Shown here piece after piece: positions 23,692-32,467 of a DNA stretch of 64,000 bases; the first letter of the stretch is position 1, and each line of letters starts with the position of its first letter. Source of the DNA: CAZLBC01 sp964557575 (GTDB lineage Bacteria; Planctomycetota; Phycisphaerae; SM23-33); NCBI GenBank assembly GCA_964557575.1, contig CAZLBC010000009.1, positions 1 to 64,000 of the forward strand, read 5' to 3'. Both the position numbers and the translations under genes were made by a program. The notes below the pieces were generated by a model that searched no databases, was not told the DNA's origin, and saw nothing but the letters and a program-made list of their open reading frames with translations.

Positions 23692-25521
23692 TTATACTTC
23701 TCCTTCATTATGTACGGGATGGTTTGCGAACGGGGTGAAGGGGTATCCCGCCCACTGCACTCCCGCGTTGTTTGAAAATTCAAGCATGTTCAGTCGCACA
23801 CCGTGTGCGAAGATGGCTATGAGGCACAGTATGATGTTCAGCGTGTGGGCCGCGACGAGGATAATGACGGCGACGACGATAAGCAGGGGCGAGACAGACG
23901 CGATCTGCCCCGCCAGGCCGTTGAACGCCGAGGCGATGTAATAACTGGCCAACCCCACGGCCATGAGCCGGATATAGCTCATCGTGTCGGAAAACGTGCC
24001 GATCATATCCATCAGGTTTCCCATGATGCCCAGGCCGATGCGCTTGACGGGATTTTTTTTCGGGTAACTGAACAGGACCACCAGGCCGCCCCCGGCACCG
24101 AGCAGGGCGAACATAAGGTTCATCGGCAGGACCGGCTCCTTGAACAGCATGACCCAGACGACGGCGAACATGCCGACGAGAAACGAGCACCAGCCGAGTT
24201 CCGCCACGCCCTGCTGGGACGGCAGAAAATCAACCGCCCGCCGGAGATGCGCGAGGACGAGGTGAATGCAGGCGATAATGAAGCATACCTGCATCACGAG
24301 ATTTCGCGCGGCGTTGTCGTCGGGACGCCACAGCAGCCCCATGGAGGCCTCGATAGTGCGGAGGATAGAATCATCGGCGAATTTGTCGGGGCTTACGCCG
24401 AACCAGTTGGCCGTCAGTATACCCCAGACCATCGTCGCCGCCCCGAAGGTGATGATCAGCTGCGGCGCCTCGGCGCCGGCCATATTCTTGAGCTTCCGAT
24501 AGAACAGGAGGCCCGCCAGAACGAACAGCAGGCCGTAGCCGGCATCGCCGACCAGCATGGCCGTAAACAGCGGCATCGCAACCATGAAGAAGGGTGAAAG
24601 GTCGTACTCGCGATATCCCGGTTTTGTGCCGAGGATATCGAAAAGCGCCTGTATCGGGGCTACCCATCTCGGGTGTCGTATCAGCGTGGGCGGGCGTTCC
24701 TCTTCATCTGGTTCGCGTTCTTCGGCGGCGGCCGGGATGCCGGCTTCGGCGAGTTTCTCCGTAATCCGGGCAACGTTGTCTGCCGGTATCCATCCCTGGA
24801 CGGCGTACAGGGTGCCCTCTTCAGTGCCGCCGTTACGGGCGGCAGTAAATTCCATGGACGACCGGGCCCGTGCCGCCTCGTCTTCAATGTCCGGCAAAAG
24901 CCGCGCGAGACACGCGAGCCGCTTTTCGTCCGATTTCAGGGCCTCGTCTATTTCCGCAGCCTCGTGTCGTATGGAGGGTCGGTCGCGTTCGGGGCGCGGT
25001 ATCTCGGATGCCGATTCGGGTAACTGGTCGGCGGTGCCGGGTGAAATGACGCCAACCAGCACGTGTTTCTTGTCGAGCCGACCGAGTATTTCCACGCACT
25101 CACCTTCGATAGCGCCGGCGTCCGCGTTTTCTATCGAATAAAAGCGGGGCTCAATACCTGCTTCGCGAAGCCGGTCCATTTGTTTCGAGCGGGTATCTCC
25201 CCACAGTGCGATCTGGTCGATTTCCCGGTAGAGTGTGTTAAGGCGGTTTTTGTGTTCCGCCTCCCTGCGGGCGATTCCCACCGCCTCGCGCGCCGCATCG
25301 GGCGGGGAGATTGCGGGCGCTTCGCCTGCCGGCTCCACCGAACGCAGGACAGCGACGGCATTCTCGAGCTGTTGGGTTTCCCGCGCGGCATGTTCGTCGG
25401 GGCCTGATTCGGAGTCGACCGGAATCAGGTGCACCGCCTCGAGTTCCCTGAGCGTTTCGAGGAGACCTTCCCGGTCCGTTGCTCGAACGGCGACGAAGAT
25501 CTTGGTCATGGGAACTATCAT
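23692..25521 (-). CDS. ntpI: V-type ATPase subunit I (stator membrane subunit)
   Basis: 609-residue subunit I/a, forming the stator half-channels and the peripheral-stalk anchor. The N-terminal half is cytoplasmic and coiled-coil rich (VAVRATDREGLLETLRELEAVHLIPV at the start). The C-terminal half has about seven or eight hydrophobic helices, beginning near FFMVAMPLFTAMLVGDAGYGLLFVLAGLL. The essential Arg is expected in the penultimate helices around DTMSYIRLMAVGLASYYIA. The ATG at 25521 overlaps the subunit D stop codon (TGATG), with GGAGG about 10 bases upstream, so translational coupling is likely. An in-frame ATG four codons later is a less likely start. Confidence 0.93.
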   Translation of the reverse strand: MIVPMTKIFVAVRATDREGLLETLRELEAVHLIPVDSESGPDEHAARETQQLENAVAVLRSVEPAGEAPAISPPDAAREAVGIARREAEHKNRLNTLYREIDQIALWGDTRSKQMDRLREAGIEPRFYSIENADAGAIEGECVEILGRLDKKHVLVGVISPGTADQLPESASEIPRPERDRPSIRHEAAEIDEALKSDEKRLACLARLLPDIEDEAARARSSMEFTAARNGGTEEGTLYAVQGWIPADNVARITEKLAEAGIPAAAEEREPDEEERPPTLIRHPRWVAPIQALFDILGTKPGYREYDLSPFFMVAMPLFTAMLVGDAGYGLLFVLAGLLFYRKLKNMAGAEAPQLIITFGAATMVWGILTANWFGVSPDKFADDSILRTIEASMGLLWRPDDNAARNLVMQVCFIIACIHLVLAHLRRAVDFLPSQQGVAELGWCSFLVGMFAVVWVMLFKEPVLPMNLMFALLGAGGGLVVLFSYPKKNPVKRIGLGIMGNLMDMIGTFSDTMSYIRLMAVGLASYYIASAFNGLAGQIASVSPLLIVVAVIILVAAHTLNIILCLIAIFAHGVRLNMLEFSNNAGVQWAGYPFTPFANHPVHNEGEV

Positions 25522-26141
25522 CAGGCCGACACCTCCGTCGTTTTCTCCAGTTTGGCCTTGGCGATTTTCGCCCTGCCAACCGCTGCCGTCATCTGGTCGC
25601 CGAGGCGTATGCGTATTTTTCGTATCGCCTCGCTGGCCTCGGGAATCATCACCTTTTCAAACAGATTTACGCGCTGAATGATGGTGGTCAGTTCTTCCCG
25701 TATCAGTTCGATCTGCTTCGCGAGAACATTCTCGACTGCAATGCACCGGTTTTTCTCTTTCAGGTCACGAAGCGCTCCGTCGACCCAGGGGGGGGTTGCG
25801 AACAGGCTGTAGTCGGGTTGGGGGAAAACGGCCTCTCGGAAAACGGGGATTTTGACGCCGGCCACGTTTTCAGTGCCGGTATCGATTTTTTCCGGGGTTG
25901 CCAGACCCTCCACGTCGGCGCCCGCCGGATCGACGAGTATGTCTCTGTACGGACGCAGCTTCGCCTCCGCGTTTTTCGTTTGTTCCCGGGCCGTTTCCAG
26001 TTCGGCGGCTATCTGACGGAGCCGCATCTGCAGCATCTGCTGTTTCAGCTTGAGCATGGGGAGATAGCGCTGAAATCGCTTCAGTGCCTCCCGCTGCCGC
26101 TTCAGTTCAGGTCTCGTCAGTTTTAATTTCTTTTTGGCCAT
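25521..26141 (-). CDS. ntpD: V-type ATPase subunit D (central stalk)
   Basis: 206-residue central rotor shaft subunit, the counterpart of F-type gamma. It is a long antiparallel coiled coil: the N-terminal helix starts KLTRPELKRQREALKRFQRYLPMLKLKQQML and the C-terminal helix runs through LIREELTTIIQRVNLFEKVMIPEASEAIRKIRIRLGDQMTAAVGRAKIAKAKLEK. Both helices insert into the A3B3 ring. The gene lies 16 bases after subunit B and overlaps the start of subunit I by one base. Length and sequence pattern are typical. Confidence 0.92.
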   Translation of the reverse strand: MAKKKLKLTRPELKRQREALKRFQRYLPMLKLKQQMLQMRLRQIAAELETAREQTKNAEAKLRPYRDILVDPAGADVEGLATPEKIDTGTENVAGVKIPVFREAVFPQPDYSLFATPPWVDGALRDLKEKNRCIAVENVLAKQIELIREELTTIIQRVNLFEKVMIPEASEAIRKIRIRLGDQMTAAVGRAKIAKAKLEKTTEVSA

Positions 26142-26157
26142 GGATTATGCCGCTTGT

Positions 26158-27522
26158 CTATACGGATGCCGTTTGCTGCTCTGCTGCCTCCGCTTCAGCT
26201 TCCGCCTGTGCCTGCTTTTCCTTATCCAGATCGAGGGGCCAGTGCTGTTCGATAATGGAACGCCGGATACCCGTCTCATAGGAGTAAAAGCAGTCGGCCA
26301 GTATTTCCCAACACTGGTCGAGCGCCTCGAAGAGCGAAATATTGACCGAAAGGTTCATGATCCTGTCTTCAAAGCTGTCACCGTAGCTGAGCAGCTTGTT
26401 GTCCCAGGCGGACATCTCGAAGCCCATATCGCGCTTTTCGCGGCTTTCGAGGCAATTGGCGTAGAGCTGCAGGCATCCGTTCATGATGGCACGGTGATCG
26501 TCCCTGGTATCGCCGTTTACCTGTTGTTTCAGTCGGCTGAGTGAACCGAACGGTTCGATGCGCTGGTTTCTCAGGTAAAACTGTCCCTCCGTTATATAAC
26601 CGGTGTTGTCCGGTACCGGGTGCGTCACGTCGTCCCCGGGCATGGTGACTACCGCCAGGGTTGTCAAGGAGCCGGCCCCGTCGAAATCGACCGCCTTTTC
26701 ATACCGTCTCGCCAACTGTGTGTAAAGATCGCCCGGATATCCGCGATTCGACGGTATCTGCTCCATGGTAATCGCGATTTCCTTAAGGGCGTCGGAGAAC
26801 GCGGTCATGTCCGTCAGCAGCACGAGTACCCGCTTGTCCTGTAGAGCAAACTGTTCCCCGACGGCCAGGCAGAGATCCGGAATCGCGAGGCACTCGACTA
26901 CCGGATCCGACGCGGTGTGTATAAACATGATGGTTTGCCCGAGAACCCCGCCTTCTTCGAACTTTTTCCTGAAGGTGAGGTAATCATCGTGACGCAGGCC
27001 CATGCCGCCGAGGATGATGATATCCGCATCTGCCTGGAGACCGACTCGGGCGAGCAACTCGTTGTACGGTTCGCCCGCCACCGAAAAAATGGGCAGTTTC
27101 TGGCTCTCGACGAGTGAATTAAACACATCGATCATCGGTATGCCGGTGTGTATCATGTTGTCGGGCATGCGGCGCTTGACCGGGTTTACCGCCGGGCTGC
27201 CGATGTCGGTCGGTTTCCCCTGTACCGCGGGCCGGTTATCCCGCGGTTTGCCGGATCCGTCGAGGATCCGGCCGAAGAGATCATCGCTGAAGGGGACCTG
27301 CATCGGCTTGCCCAGGAATCGTATTTTATCCCCGGTCGAAGCGCCCTGTGTTCCCGCGAAGACCTGCAGGGATACCTCCTCGCCGTCAAGGCGTATTACC
27401 TGGGCAAGAGAAGGACCCGCTGAAGTGTCGATTACCGCCAGCGTGTCGTAGCCGACTCCCTCGGCCTTGACGGTAACCACGTTACCGGCTATCCGCGTGA
27501 TTTCGTCGTAGTATTTTCTCAT
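26158..27522 (-). CDS. ntpB: V-type ATPase subunit B (non-catalytic)
   Basis: 454-residue regulatory B subunit of the A3B3 headpiece. The nucleotide-fold core is recognisable (GIPMIDVFNSLVESQKLPIFSVAGEPYNELLARV) but the P-loop Lys-Thr is absent, as expected for B subunits. The V-type B signatures VLVLLTDMTAFSDALKEIA and GYPGDLYTQLARRYEKA are present, as is the acidic and Ala/Gln-rich C-terminal end (AEAEAEAAEQQTASV), which is unusual but short. The ATG at 27522 overlaps the stop codon of subunit A (ATGA), implying coupled translation and balanced A:B stoichiometry. Confidence 0.96.
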   Translation of the reverse strand: MRKYYDEITRIAGNVVTVKAEGVGYDTLAVIDTSAGPSLAQVIRLDGEEVSLQVFAGTQGASTGDKIRFLGKPMQVPFSDDLFGRILDGSGKPRDNRPAVQGKPTDIGSPAVNPVKRRMPDNMIHTGIPMIDVFNSLVESQKLPIFSVAGEPYNELLARVGLQADADIIILGGMGLRHDDYLTFRKKFEEGGVLGQTIMFIHTASDPVVECLAIPDLCLAVGEQFALQDKRVLVLLTDMTAFSDALKEIAITMEQIPSNRGYPGDLYTQLARRYEKAVDFDGAGSLTTLAVVTMPGDDVTHPVPDNTGYITEGQFYLRNQRIEPFGSLSRLKQQVNGDTRDDHRAIMNGCLQLYANCLESREKRDMGFEMSAWDNKLLSYGDSFEDRIMNLSVNISLFEALDQCWEILADCFYSYETGIRRSIIEQHWPLDLDKEKQAQAEAEAEAAEQQTASV

Positions 27523-29285
27523 TGTTCTCCGGTTTCCGTTTCGCCGGCTGTTTCTCCGTCGCCGGTGTTCCCGTGTTGTGTGAGAAACGCGTCTATCTGT
27601 TTGACAAAGTCCTGGTATTCGTCGCTGTCATGGGCTGCGTAATTCCAGTTACGGAAAAGATCCTGCAGCTGGAAAAACGTGTTGCGGGCCTCCTCCTTCG
27701 TTTCGAACCGGTACGTGGTTTCCATGGCCTGGAGGATCTTGTCGAACACGAACGTCTGCCGGTCGATCGGCGTGGCGGCGTCGACTTCGTCGAAGGCATT
27801 CTGCTGCAGGTAGCAGTTATCGAACAGCTCGGCCTTCAGCATCATGATGAAGTCTTCCATCGGGGTTCCCTCTTCGCCGACGACGGTCATCATCTGCTTG
27901 ACCTCGTTGCCGCGCCGCAGAATTGCACGGGCCCTGTTTATTTTCGTCGATTCGATCTCGCCCGCGTATCGGCTCCAGGAATCCAGCGGGTCGATGGCGG
28001 GATACCGGCGGGCGTCCGAACGGGCTCGCGACAGTCCGTGGAAGGCCCCGACGACCTTCAGCGTCCCCTGGGTGACGGGTTCCTCGAAATTGCCGCCGGC
28101 GGGACTGACGGTCCCCCCGATGGTGACGGAGGCCATTTCGCCGCTGTTGAGTTCCACCATCCCGGCGCGTTCGTAAAACGCGGCTATGCGGCTTTCGAGA
28201 TACGCCGGAAAAGCCTCCTCGCCGGGTATTTCCTCAAGCCTTCCCGATACTTCCCGCATGGCTTGCGCCCAGCGGCTTGTCGAATCGGCAAGTACGAGGA
28301 CGTCGAGCCCCATCTGGCGATAGTATTCGCCGAGGGTCACGGCGGTGTAAACCGAGGATTCCCGCGCAGCGACGGGCATGGCCGAGGTGTTGCAGATGAT
28401 AATGGTACGTTCCATCAGGCTCTTGCCCGTCCGCGGGTCGGTCAGCTCGGGGAATTCCCGTATGGTTTCGACAATTTCGCCGGCCCGTTCACCGCAGGCG
28501 GCGATGATGACGATGTCGATCTCGGCATGCCGCGATGTGATCTGCTGGAGCACGGTTTTTCCCGCGCCGAACGGTCCGGGAATACAGTAGGTGCCTCCCC
28601 GCACGATGGGGAACATGGTATCGATGATGCGTACGCGCGTGCACAGGGGCTCGGTGGGCATCAGCCGTTTCTTGTACGCCGCCAAGGGGGTTTTGACGGG
28701 CCATTCCTGCTGCATCGTGCATTCGATCTCTTCGCCCTCCCGGGTTGTGAGTACGGCGATGCGCTCGGCGACGGTATATTCGCCCTTTTCACGGATGGAA
28801 GTGACGGTGGCCTCCTCTTTCAGCGTGAACGGCGACATGATGTGATGCTCGAAAATGCCCTCGGGGCAGGTGCCGAGCACGTCGCCGGCGATAACCGTGT
28901 CTCCTTCGGCGACACGGGGCGTGAATTCCCATTTCTGTTCGGTGTCCAGCCCTTCGATGTAGTGCCCCGGGGCGAGAAAAAAGCCGATTTCTTCCGCCAG
29001 CCGCGGCAGGGGATTCTGCAGCCCGTCGAAAATCTGTCCGAGAAGCCCGGGTCCGAGCGTCACCGACAGCCGCTCGTCGCTGAATTCCACGTCGTCTCCC
29101 ACCTTCAGGCCGCGTGTTTCCTCGAAGACCTGCAGGTCCGCGAGGGTGCCGCGAACGCGGATCACTTCGCTCAGGAGCTTCGCGCCGTCCTCGCGGCGAC
29201 AGTATCCCACGGAGTTCTGGGTCACCTCTCCGCTTGTCTCGACGATGACCATGTTGCCGAAAATAGCTTGAATCTTTCCAGTCAC
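27519..29285 (-). CDS. ntpA: V-type ATPase subunit A (catalytic)
   Basis: Catalytic A subunit, 588 residues. The start is GTG at 29285: homology begins there (VTGKIQAIFGNMVIVETSGE), and AGG lies about 10 bases upstream. A frame opening at 29531 would only add translated sequence of the preceding gene. The P-loop GPFGAGKT is at 237-244, preceded by the V/A-type non-homologous region (about 110-200). Other catalytic features: CGERAGEIVETIREFPEL containing the ER catalytic glutamate, and LVLADSTSRWAQAMREVSGRLEEIPGEEAFPAYLESRIAAF. It starts 4 bases after the DUF2764 stop codon and overlaps the start of subunit B by 4 bases. Confidence 0.96.
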   Translation of the reverse strand: MTGKIQAIFGNMVIVETSGEVTQNSVGYCRREDGAKLLSEVIRVRGTLADLQVFEETRGLKVGDDVEFSDERLSVTLGPGLLGQIFDGLQNPLPRLAEEIGFFLAPGHYIEGLDTEQKWEFTPRVAEGDTVIAGDVLGTCPEGIFEHHIMSPFTLKEEATVTSIREKGEYTVAERIAVLTTREGEEIECTMQQEWPVKTPLAAYKKRLMPTEPLCTRVRIIDTMFPIVRGGTYCIPGPFGAGKTVLQQITSRHAEIDIVIIAACGERAGEIVETIREFPELTDPRTGKSLMERTIIICNTSAMPVAARESSVYTAVTLGEYYRQMGLDVLVLADSTSRWAQAMREVSGRLEEIPGEEAFPAYLESRIAAFYERAGMVELNSGEMASVTIGGTVSPAGGNFEEPVTQGTLKVVGAFHGLSRARSDARRYPAIDPLDSWSRYAGEIESTKINRARAILRRGNEVKQMMTVVGEEGTPMEDFIMMLKAELFDNCYLQQNAFDEVDAATPIDRQTFVFDKILQAMETTYRFETKEEARNTFFQLQDLFRNWNYAAHDSDEYQDFVKQIDAFLTQHGNTGDGETAGETETGEQ

Positions 29286-29289
29286 GATA

Positions 29290-29997
29290 CTATTCCTGTC
29301 TTTTCTCTGATTCTTCGGTGAGTTTCCACCATCGTTGTGCCACGGTGAGCCGCGCGGCATACGCCGCAATTTCGTCGTCATCGAACGAAAAGTACCTGCC
29401 GTTTTCGTCGAGCCAATCCCACCGTGCCCTGTCGATCGCCTTCTGCCCTTCCAGGGGATTGCGCGATTCGGCTTCAACCCAGCGGGTGGTTTCCCGCGAT
29501 ACGTCGGTCCCGCCGAGTTCCGGGACAACACGGTAATCCGCGGGATCGAGTCCCAGCGTTTCCGCCCTTTTTTCAGCGACGGCGTTTCTCAGGGAGACTT
29601 CAAATGCGACCCACGAGTGCAAAAATACGCCGCCCGTTTCCCGTGCGATGCGCGCGGCATAGGTAAAAAATCCCGCCCAGATTGCGTCGGTCAGGGTTGC
29701 ACCGGCCTCCTCGTCTGTTCGTGAGATAGCCAAATATTCCGGCAGCGGCTCTTCTCCGGTCGCCTGTTTTTCAGATAGTACCGCGGGAGTCGGGGCCTCA
29801 ACCTGGCCGGCGATAACGCTCTCGCGGAGGAGCAGATCGTCACCGAGCAGAATGACCCGGGCCATCCTTCCGGCGCGGGTCAATGCGCCGCCGCTGGTGA
29901 GCAGATCCAGCAGTGCCGGGCCGTCGACAGGGGCCCGCCGGTCGAGCCGGTCGAGCGACGGCAGGTATGAAAGATAAAAATAATTCAGCGTTACCAC
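29290..29997 (-). CDS. DUF2764-family protein of bacterial V-ATPase operons
   Basis: 235-residue protein matching the DUF2764 family, seen between subunits E and A in V-ATPase operons of Bacteroidetes, spirochaetes and chlamydiae. It begins NYFYLSYLPSLDRLDRRAPV and has a helical body with DAIWAGFFTYAARIARETGGVFLHSWVAFEVSLRNAVAEKRAE. Position and helical character suggest it replaces subunit C/d, the socket that couples the central stalk to the rotor ring; this is inference. The start is GTG at 29997 with AAGG 6 bases upstream. No separate subunits C, F or G/H are in the operon. Confidence 0.88.
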   Translation of the reverse strand: MVTLNYFYLSYLPSLDRLDRRAPVDGPALLDLLTSGGALTRAGRMARVILLGDDLLLRESVIAGQVEAPTPAVLSEKQATGEEPLPEYLAISRTDEEAGATLTDAIWAGFFTYAARIARETGGVFLHSWVAFEVSLRNAVAEKRAETLGLDPADYRVVPELGGTDVSRETTRWVEAESRNPLEGQKAIDRARWDWLDENGRYFSFDDDEIAAYAARLTVAQRWWKLTEESEKRQE

Positions 29998-30071
29998 GTA
30001 TTGCCTTTGTTAAAGCAGGGGGTTATGGCATCCGAAGACACGGCGTTCGTGCTCGTTGGTCCCTGTGCCGG

Positions 30072-30707
30072 TCATGATTCTTCGCCGGTATTCTCTAGGG
30101 CACTGACGACGGCCGGACTCACCATTTCGGAAATGGTTTCAGCAACCGAATCCACGGTCACTTCAACCGTTCCCTCCGAGATCGTGTATTCGAATCCGGC
30201 TGCGGCGAGACCGTCCTTGAGATTGATGGAGGGCGTGCCGTCCGATCCTGAAATACTCTTGCCCAGTTCATCGAGGATCCACGATTCCAGTGTGCGGCGG
30301 ATCTCTTCGCTGACGGTAATCTCAATCCCGGATGCGCCGATCGTGTCTGCTTCGGCGTATTGCTTGACTATGTCGCGTATGGCGTCCTTGAGAAAATCGG
30401 TGTCTTCAAGGGCCTTTTGCGTTTCGGCGGCCACGATGTTATTCATCGCTATGGTCAGGGTTTCCCGCAGCTTCGCGAGCGTGTCCCTGCACGCCAGTGC
30501 CATTTCGGTCCGGGCCCTGTCAACGGTCTCTTCCGCTTTTTTTTCACCCGCCTGTACCAGGTGTTCCGCCTCTTTTTGCGCTTCCGAGACGATCTGCGCC
30601 GCTTTGGTTTCCGCATCTTCGGTTATGCGGCGTGCTTTCTCTTTGCCGGCTTCAACTCCCTCGGACTGCAGCTTGGAAACAAAAGTCTCTATGGTTTTTT
30701 CCGTCAA
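30072..30707 (-). CDS. ntpE: V-type ATPase subunit E (peripheral stalk)
   Basis: 211-residue peripheral-stalk subunit, first gene of the V-ATPase operon. The N-terminal half is a long charged helix (IETFVSKLQSEGVEAGKEKARRITEDAETKAAQIVSEAQKEAEHLV), the C-terminal half an alpha/beta domain that caps the A3B3 head (GLAAAGFEYTISEGTVEVTVD). The start is TTG at 30707, chosen because GGAGAGG lies directly upstream at normal spacing. In archaeal and Thermus enzymes E pairs with a G/H subunit; none is found here, so E may form the stalk with the N-terminal region of I or with an unlinked protein. Confidence 0.9.
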   Translation of the reverse strand: MTEKTIETFVSKLQSEGVEAGKEKARRITEDAETKAAQIVSEAQKEAEHLVQAGEKKAEETVDRARTEMALACRDTLAKLRETLTIAMNNIVAAETQKALEDTDFLKDAIRDIVKQYAEADTIGASGIEITVSEEIRRTLESWILDELGKSISGSDGTPSINLKDGLAAAGFEYTISEGTVEVTVDSVAETISEMVSPAVVSALENTGEES

Positions 30708-30811
30708 GGTTCCTCTCCTGCTTCAACGGGGCTTAACTGACATTGCCGTTCGATGATTGCTGCGGACACGATTCGGTATTCAGCCGATGCATAGCGAAAA
30801 TGCGAAGCGAA

Positions 30812-30840
30812 TATATAATATTTTCTCGTGCGATTGTAAA
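30812..30840 (-). promoter_or_regulatory. Candidate promoter of the V-ATPase operon
   Basis: On the minus strand TTTACA (30840-30835), 17-base spacer, TATATA (30817-30812) within a locally AT-rich stretch. A TTGTCA four bases further upstream gives alternative spacings. The leader to the TTG start would be about 100 bases. The exact start cannot be assigned by eye. Confidence 0.4.
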
Positions 30841-30942
30841 TGACAAAGTTTCGAATTAATCGCGCCGGTTGTCTGCGGCGGAAGATTTTTCAGCGGGATG
30901 TTTTTTCGGTGGGGCCGATGCGGACGGCCGATAGGCCGCGTA

Positions 30943-32268
30943 TCACGAGGTTTCGGTGTTGCTTGACTTCTCGTCCCGTTTCTTGGTTTTGTTGATCTCG
31001 TGGATAAAACGCCCGAAAATCATGCGCCCGGCCGAGGTCTGGATCGCGCTGGTCACCTTGATCAGGACATTGCTGCCGATGTGGTTTCTGCCTTCTTCCA
31101 CCACCACCATGGTCCCGTCATCCAGGTAGCCGACGCCCTGTTCGGGCGATTCCCCGGGACGGATCAGATTGATCGACATCTCCTCGCCCGGCAGAACGAT
31201 CGGCTTGAGGGCATTGGTGAGATCGTTGATATTGATGACATCGATCCCGCGAACGCTGGCCAGCTTGTTGAGGTTGTAGTCATTCGTCATGATCTGTGCA
31301 TTCAGATGCTGCGCGATCGCGATGAGCTTGGTATCGACGTCCGGGGCGTTGTCTATGTTGGGGGTGCTGATGTCGACGATTTCTATCTCGACATCGGGCG
31401 TTGACTGCAGTTCCTGGAGAATGTCGAGCCCTCTTCTGCCGCGATTGCGCTTGAGCTTGTCGTGGGAATCCGCCACGGTCTGCAGTTCGCCCAGAACGAA
31501 ACGGGGCACGATGAGTTTTGACTGGATAATTTTCGTCGCGAGTATGTCGGCGATACGGCCGTCGATGATAACCGATGTGTCGAGAAGAAGCGGCATTGTT
31601 CCCTTGGTCTGTTTTGAAAACTCGACGTAGGGGATGATGAACCTGAACTCATCCTTTGTCTGCATGATGACCGTTACGCAGATAAAGATGGAGAAGGCAC
31701 CCATGAGCATTTTTATCAGATAGACCTTTTCGGTGAATCTCTTATGTACCTTGTATTTTGCTAATTGCTCGTCGTATTCCTTCTTTTGTTTCCAGGCAGC
31801 GAGATATTCCTCCGCGGTGTCGAACTCACCGCTGGTGTCCGGCGAAAGTGCTGCCGCGGGAGGTGCGCCGCCGCTGCCGGATTGTACGGTTCCTGCGGGT
31901 CTGGTGGCAGGTTCATCGCCGATCTCGATATTCCACGGGGGGGCCGGTATATGCGGCGCGAGGCCGGGGTGCGCAACCGCGGGCGGTGTTTCAAACAGGG
32001 CCGTGCCGAGGTCGACGAGTTTCGACAGGGCGAATGCTATGGCAAGGCCGGAAAGAATGCCGAAGAACAGGCCGCTGAGCACGTTGATGCGTTTGCGTCT
32101 CCAGAACATATCGACGAAAACCATGGCAACGGCTATGAGTATGGGTATCAGGACCCATGTCATTATATGTGAGGATCCTTTTTCGGCGATTACCGGCCTG
32201 AGTGCATACGAAAGGGTCATGCCGATAATGGACAGGCAGAATATGATGCGAATAATATGGTTTACCAT
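30943..32268 (-). CDS. Membrane-anchored PIN-TRAM domain protein
   Basis: 441 residues. The N-terminal part has several transmembrane helices (start to about 100: IIFCLSIIGMTLSYAL, WVLIPILIAVAMVFVDMF, VLSGLFFGILSGLAIAFAL), then a Pro/Ala-rich insert (about 105-150) and one more helix near 185-205. The PIN domain follows: LLLDTSVIIDGRI with the first acidic pair, then DSHDKLKRNRGRRGLDIL, and NAPDVDTKLIAIA and IMTNDYNLNKLA with the remaining acidic residues. The TRAM domain is C-terminal (EEMSINLIRPGESPEQGVGYLDDGTMVVVE). The family is that of Bacillus YacL, a predicted membrane ribonuclease. The Pro-rich insert between helices is longer than I would expect. Confidence 0.87.
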   Translation of the reverse strand: MVNHIIRIIFCLSIIGMTLSYALRPVIAEKGSSHIMTWVLIPILIAVAMVFVDMFWRRKRINVLSGLFFGILSGLAIAFALSKLVDLGTALFETPPAVAHPGLAPHIPAPPWNIEIGDEPATRPAGTVQSGSGGAPPAAALSPDTSGEFDTAEEYLAAWKQKKEYDEQLAKYKVHKRFTEKVYLIKMLMGAFSIFICVTVIMQTKDEFRFIIPYVEFSKQTKGTMPLLLDTSVIIDGRIADILATKIIQSKLIVPRFVLGELQTVADSHDKLKRNRGRRGLDILQELQSTPDVEIEIVDISTPNIDNAPDVDTKLIAIAQHLNAQIMTNDYNLNKLASVRGIDVININDLTNALKPIVLPGEEMSINLIRPGESPEQGVGYLDDGTMVVVEEGRNHIGSNVLIKVTSAIQTSAGRMIFGRFIHEINKTKKRDEKSSNTETS

Positions 32269-32467
32269 AACGTGACCATAATCCTCGATTCAGAATAGAG
32301 CGGATAAAGATACTAATAAATAATTGATGAAATCGGTAAAAAGTATATCATTCACGGAACCTTGTTGCCAGTAGTCTGTTTATTCTATGATGCTGCACGA
32401 CAGCGTACTGTTGCATCGTGTTTCTTCGCGGGTGGTATGACAGGCCAGGAGTGTTACCGCCGTTATA

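Noticed and set aside
27519..29531. Extended N-terminus of V-ATPase subunit A from 29531
   Set aside because: The extra 82 residues are an out-of-frame reading of the DUF2764 gene; homology and a ribosome-binding site support the GTG at 29285.
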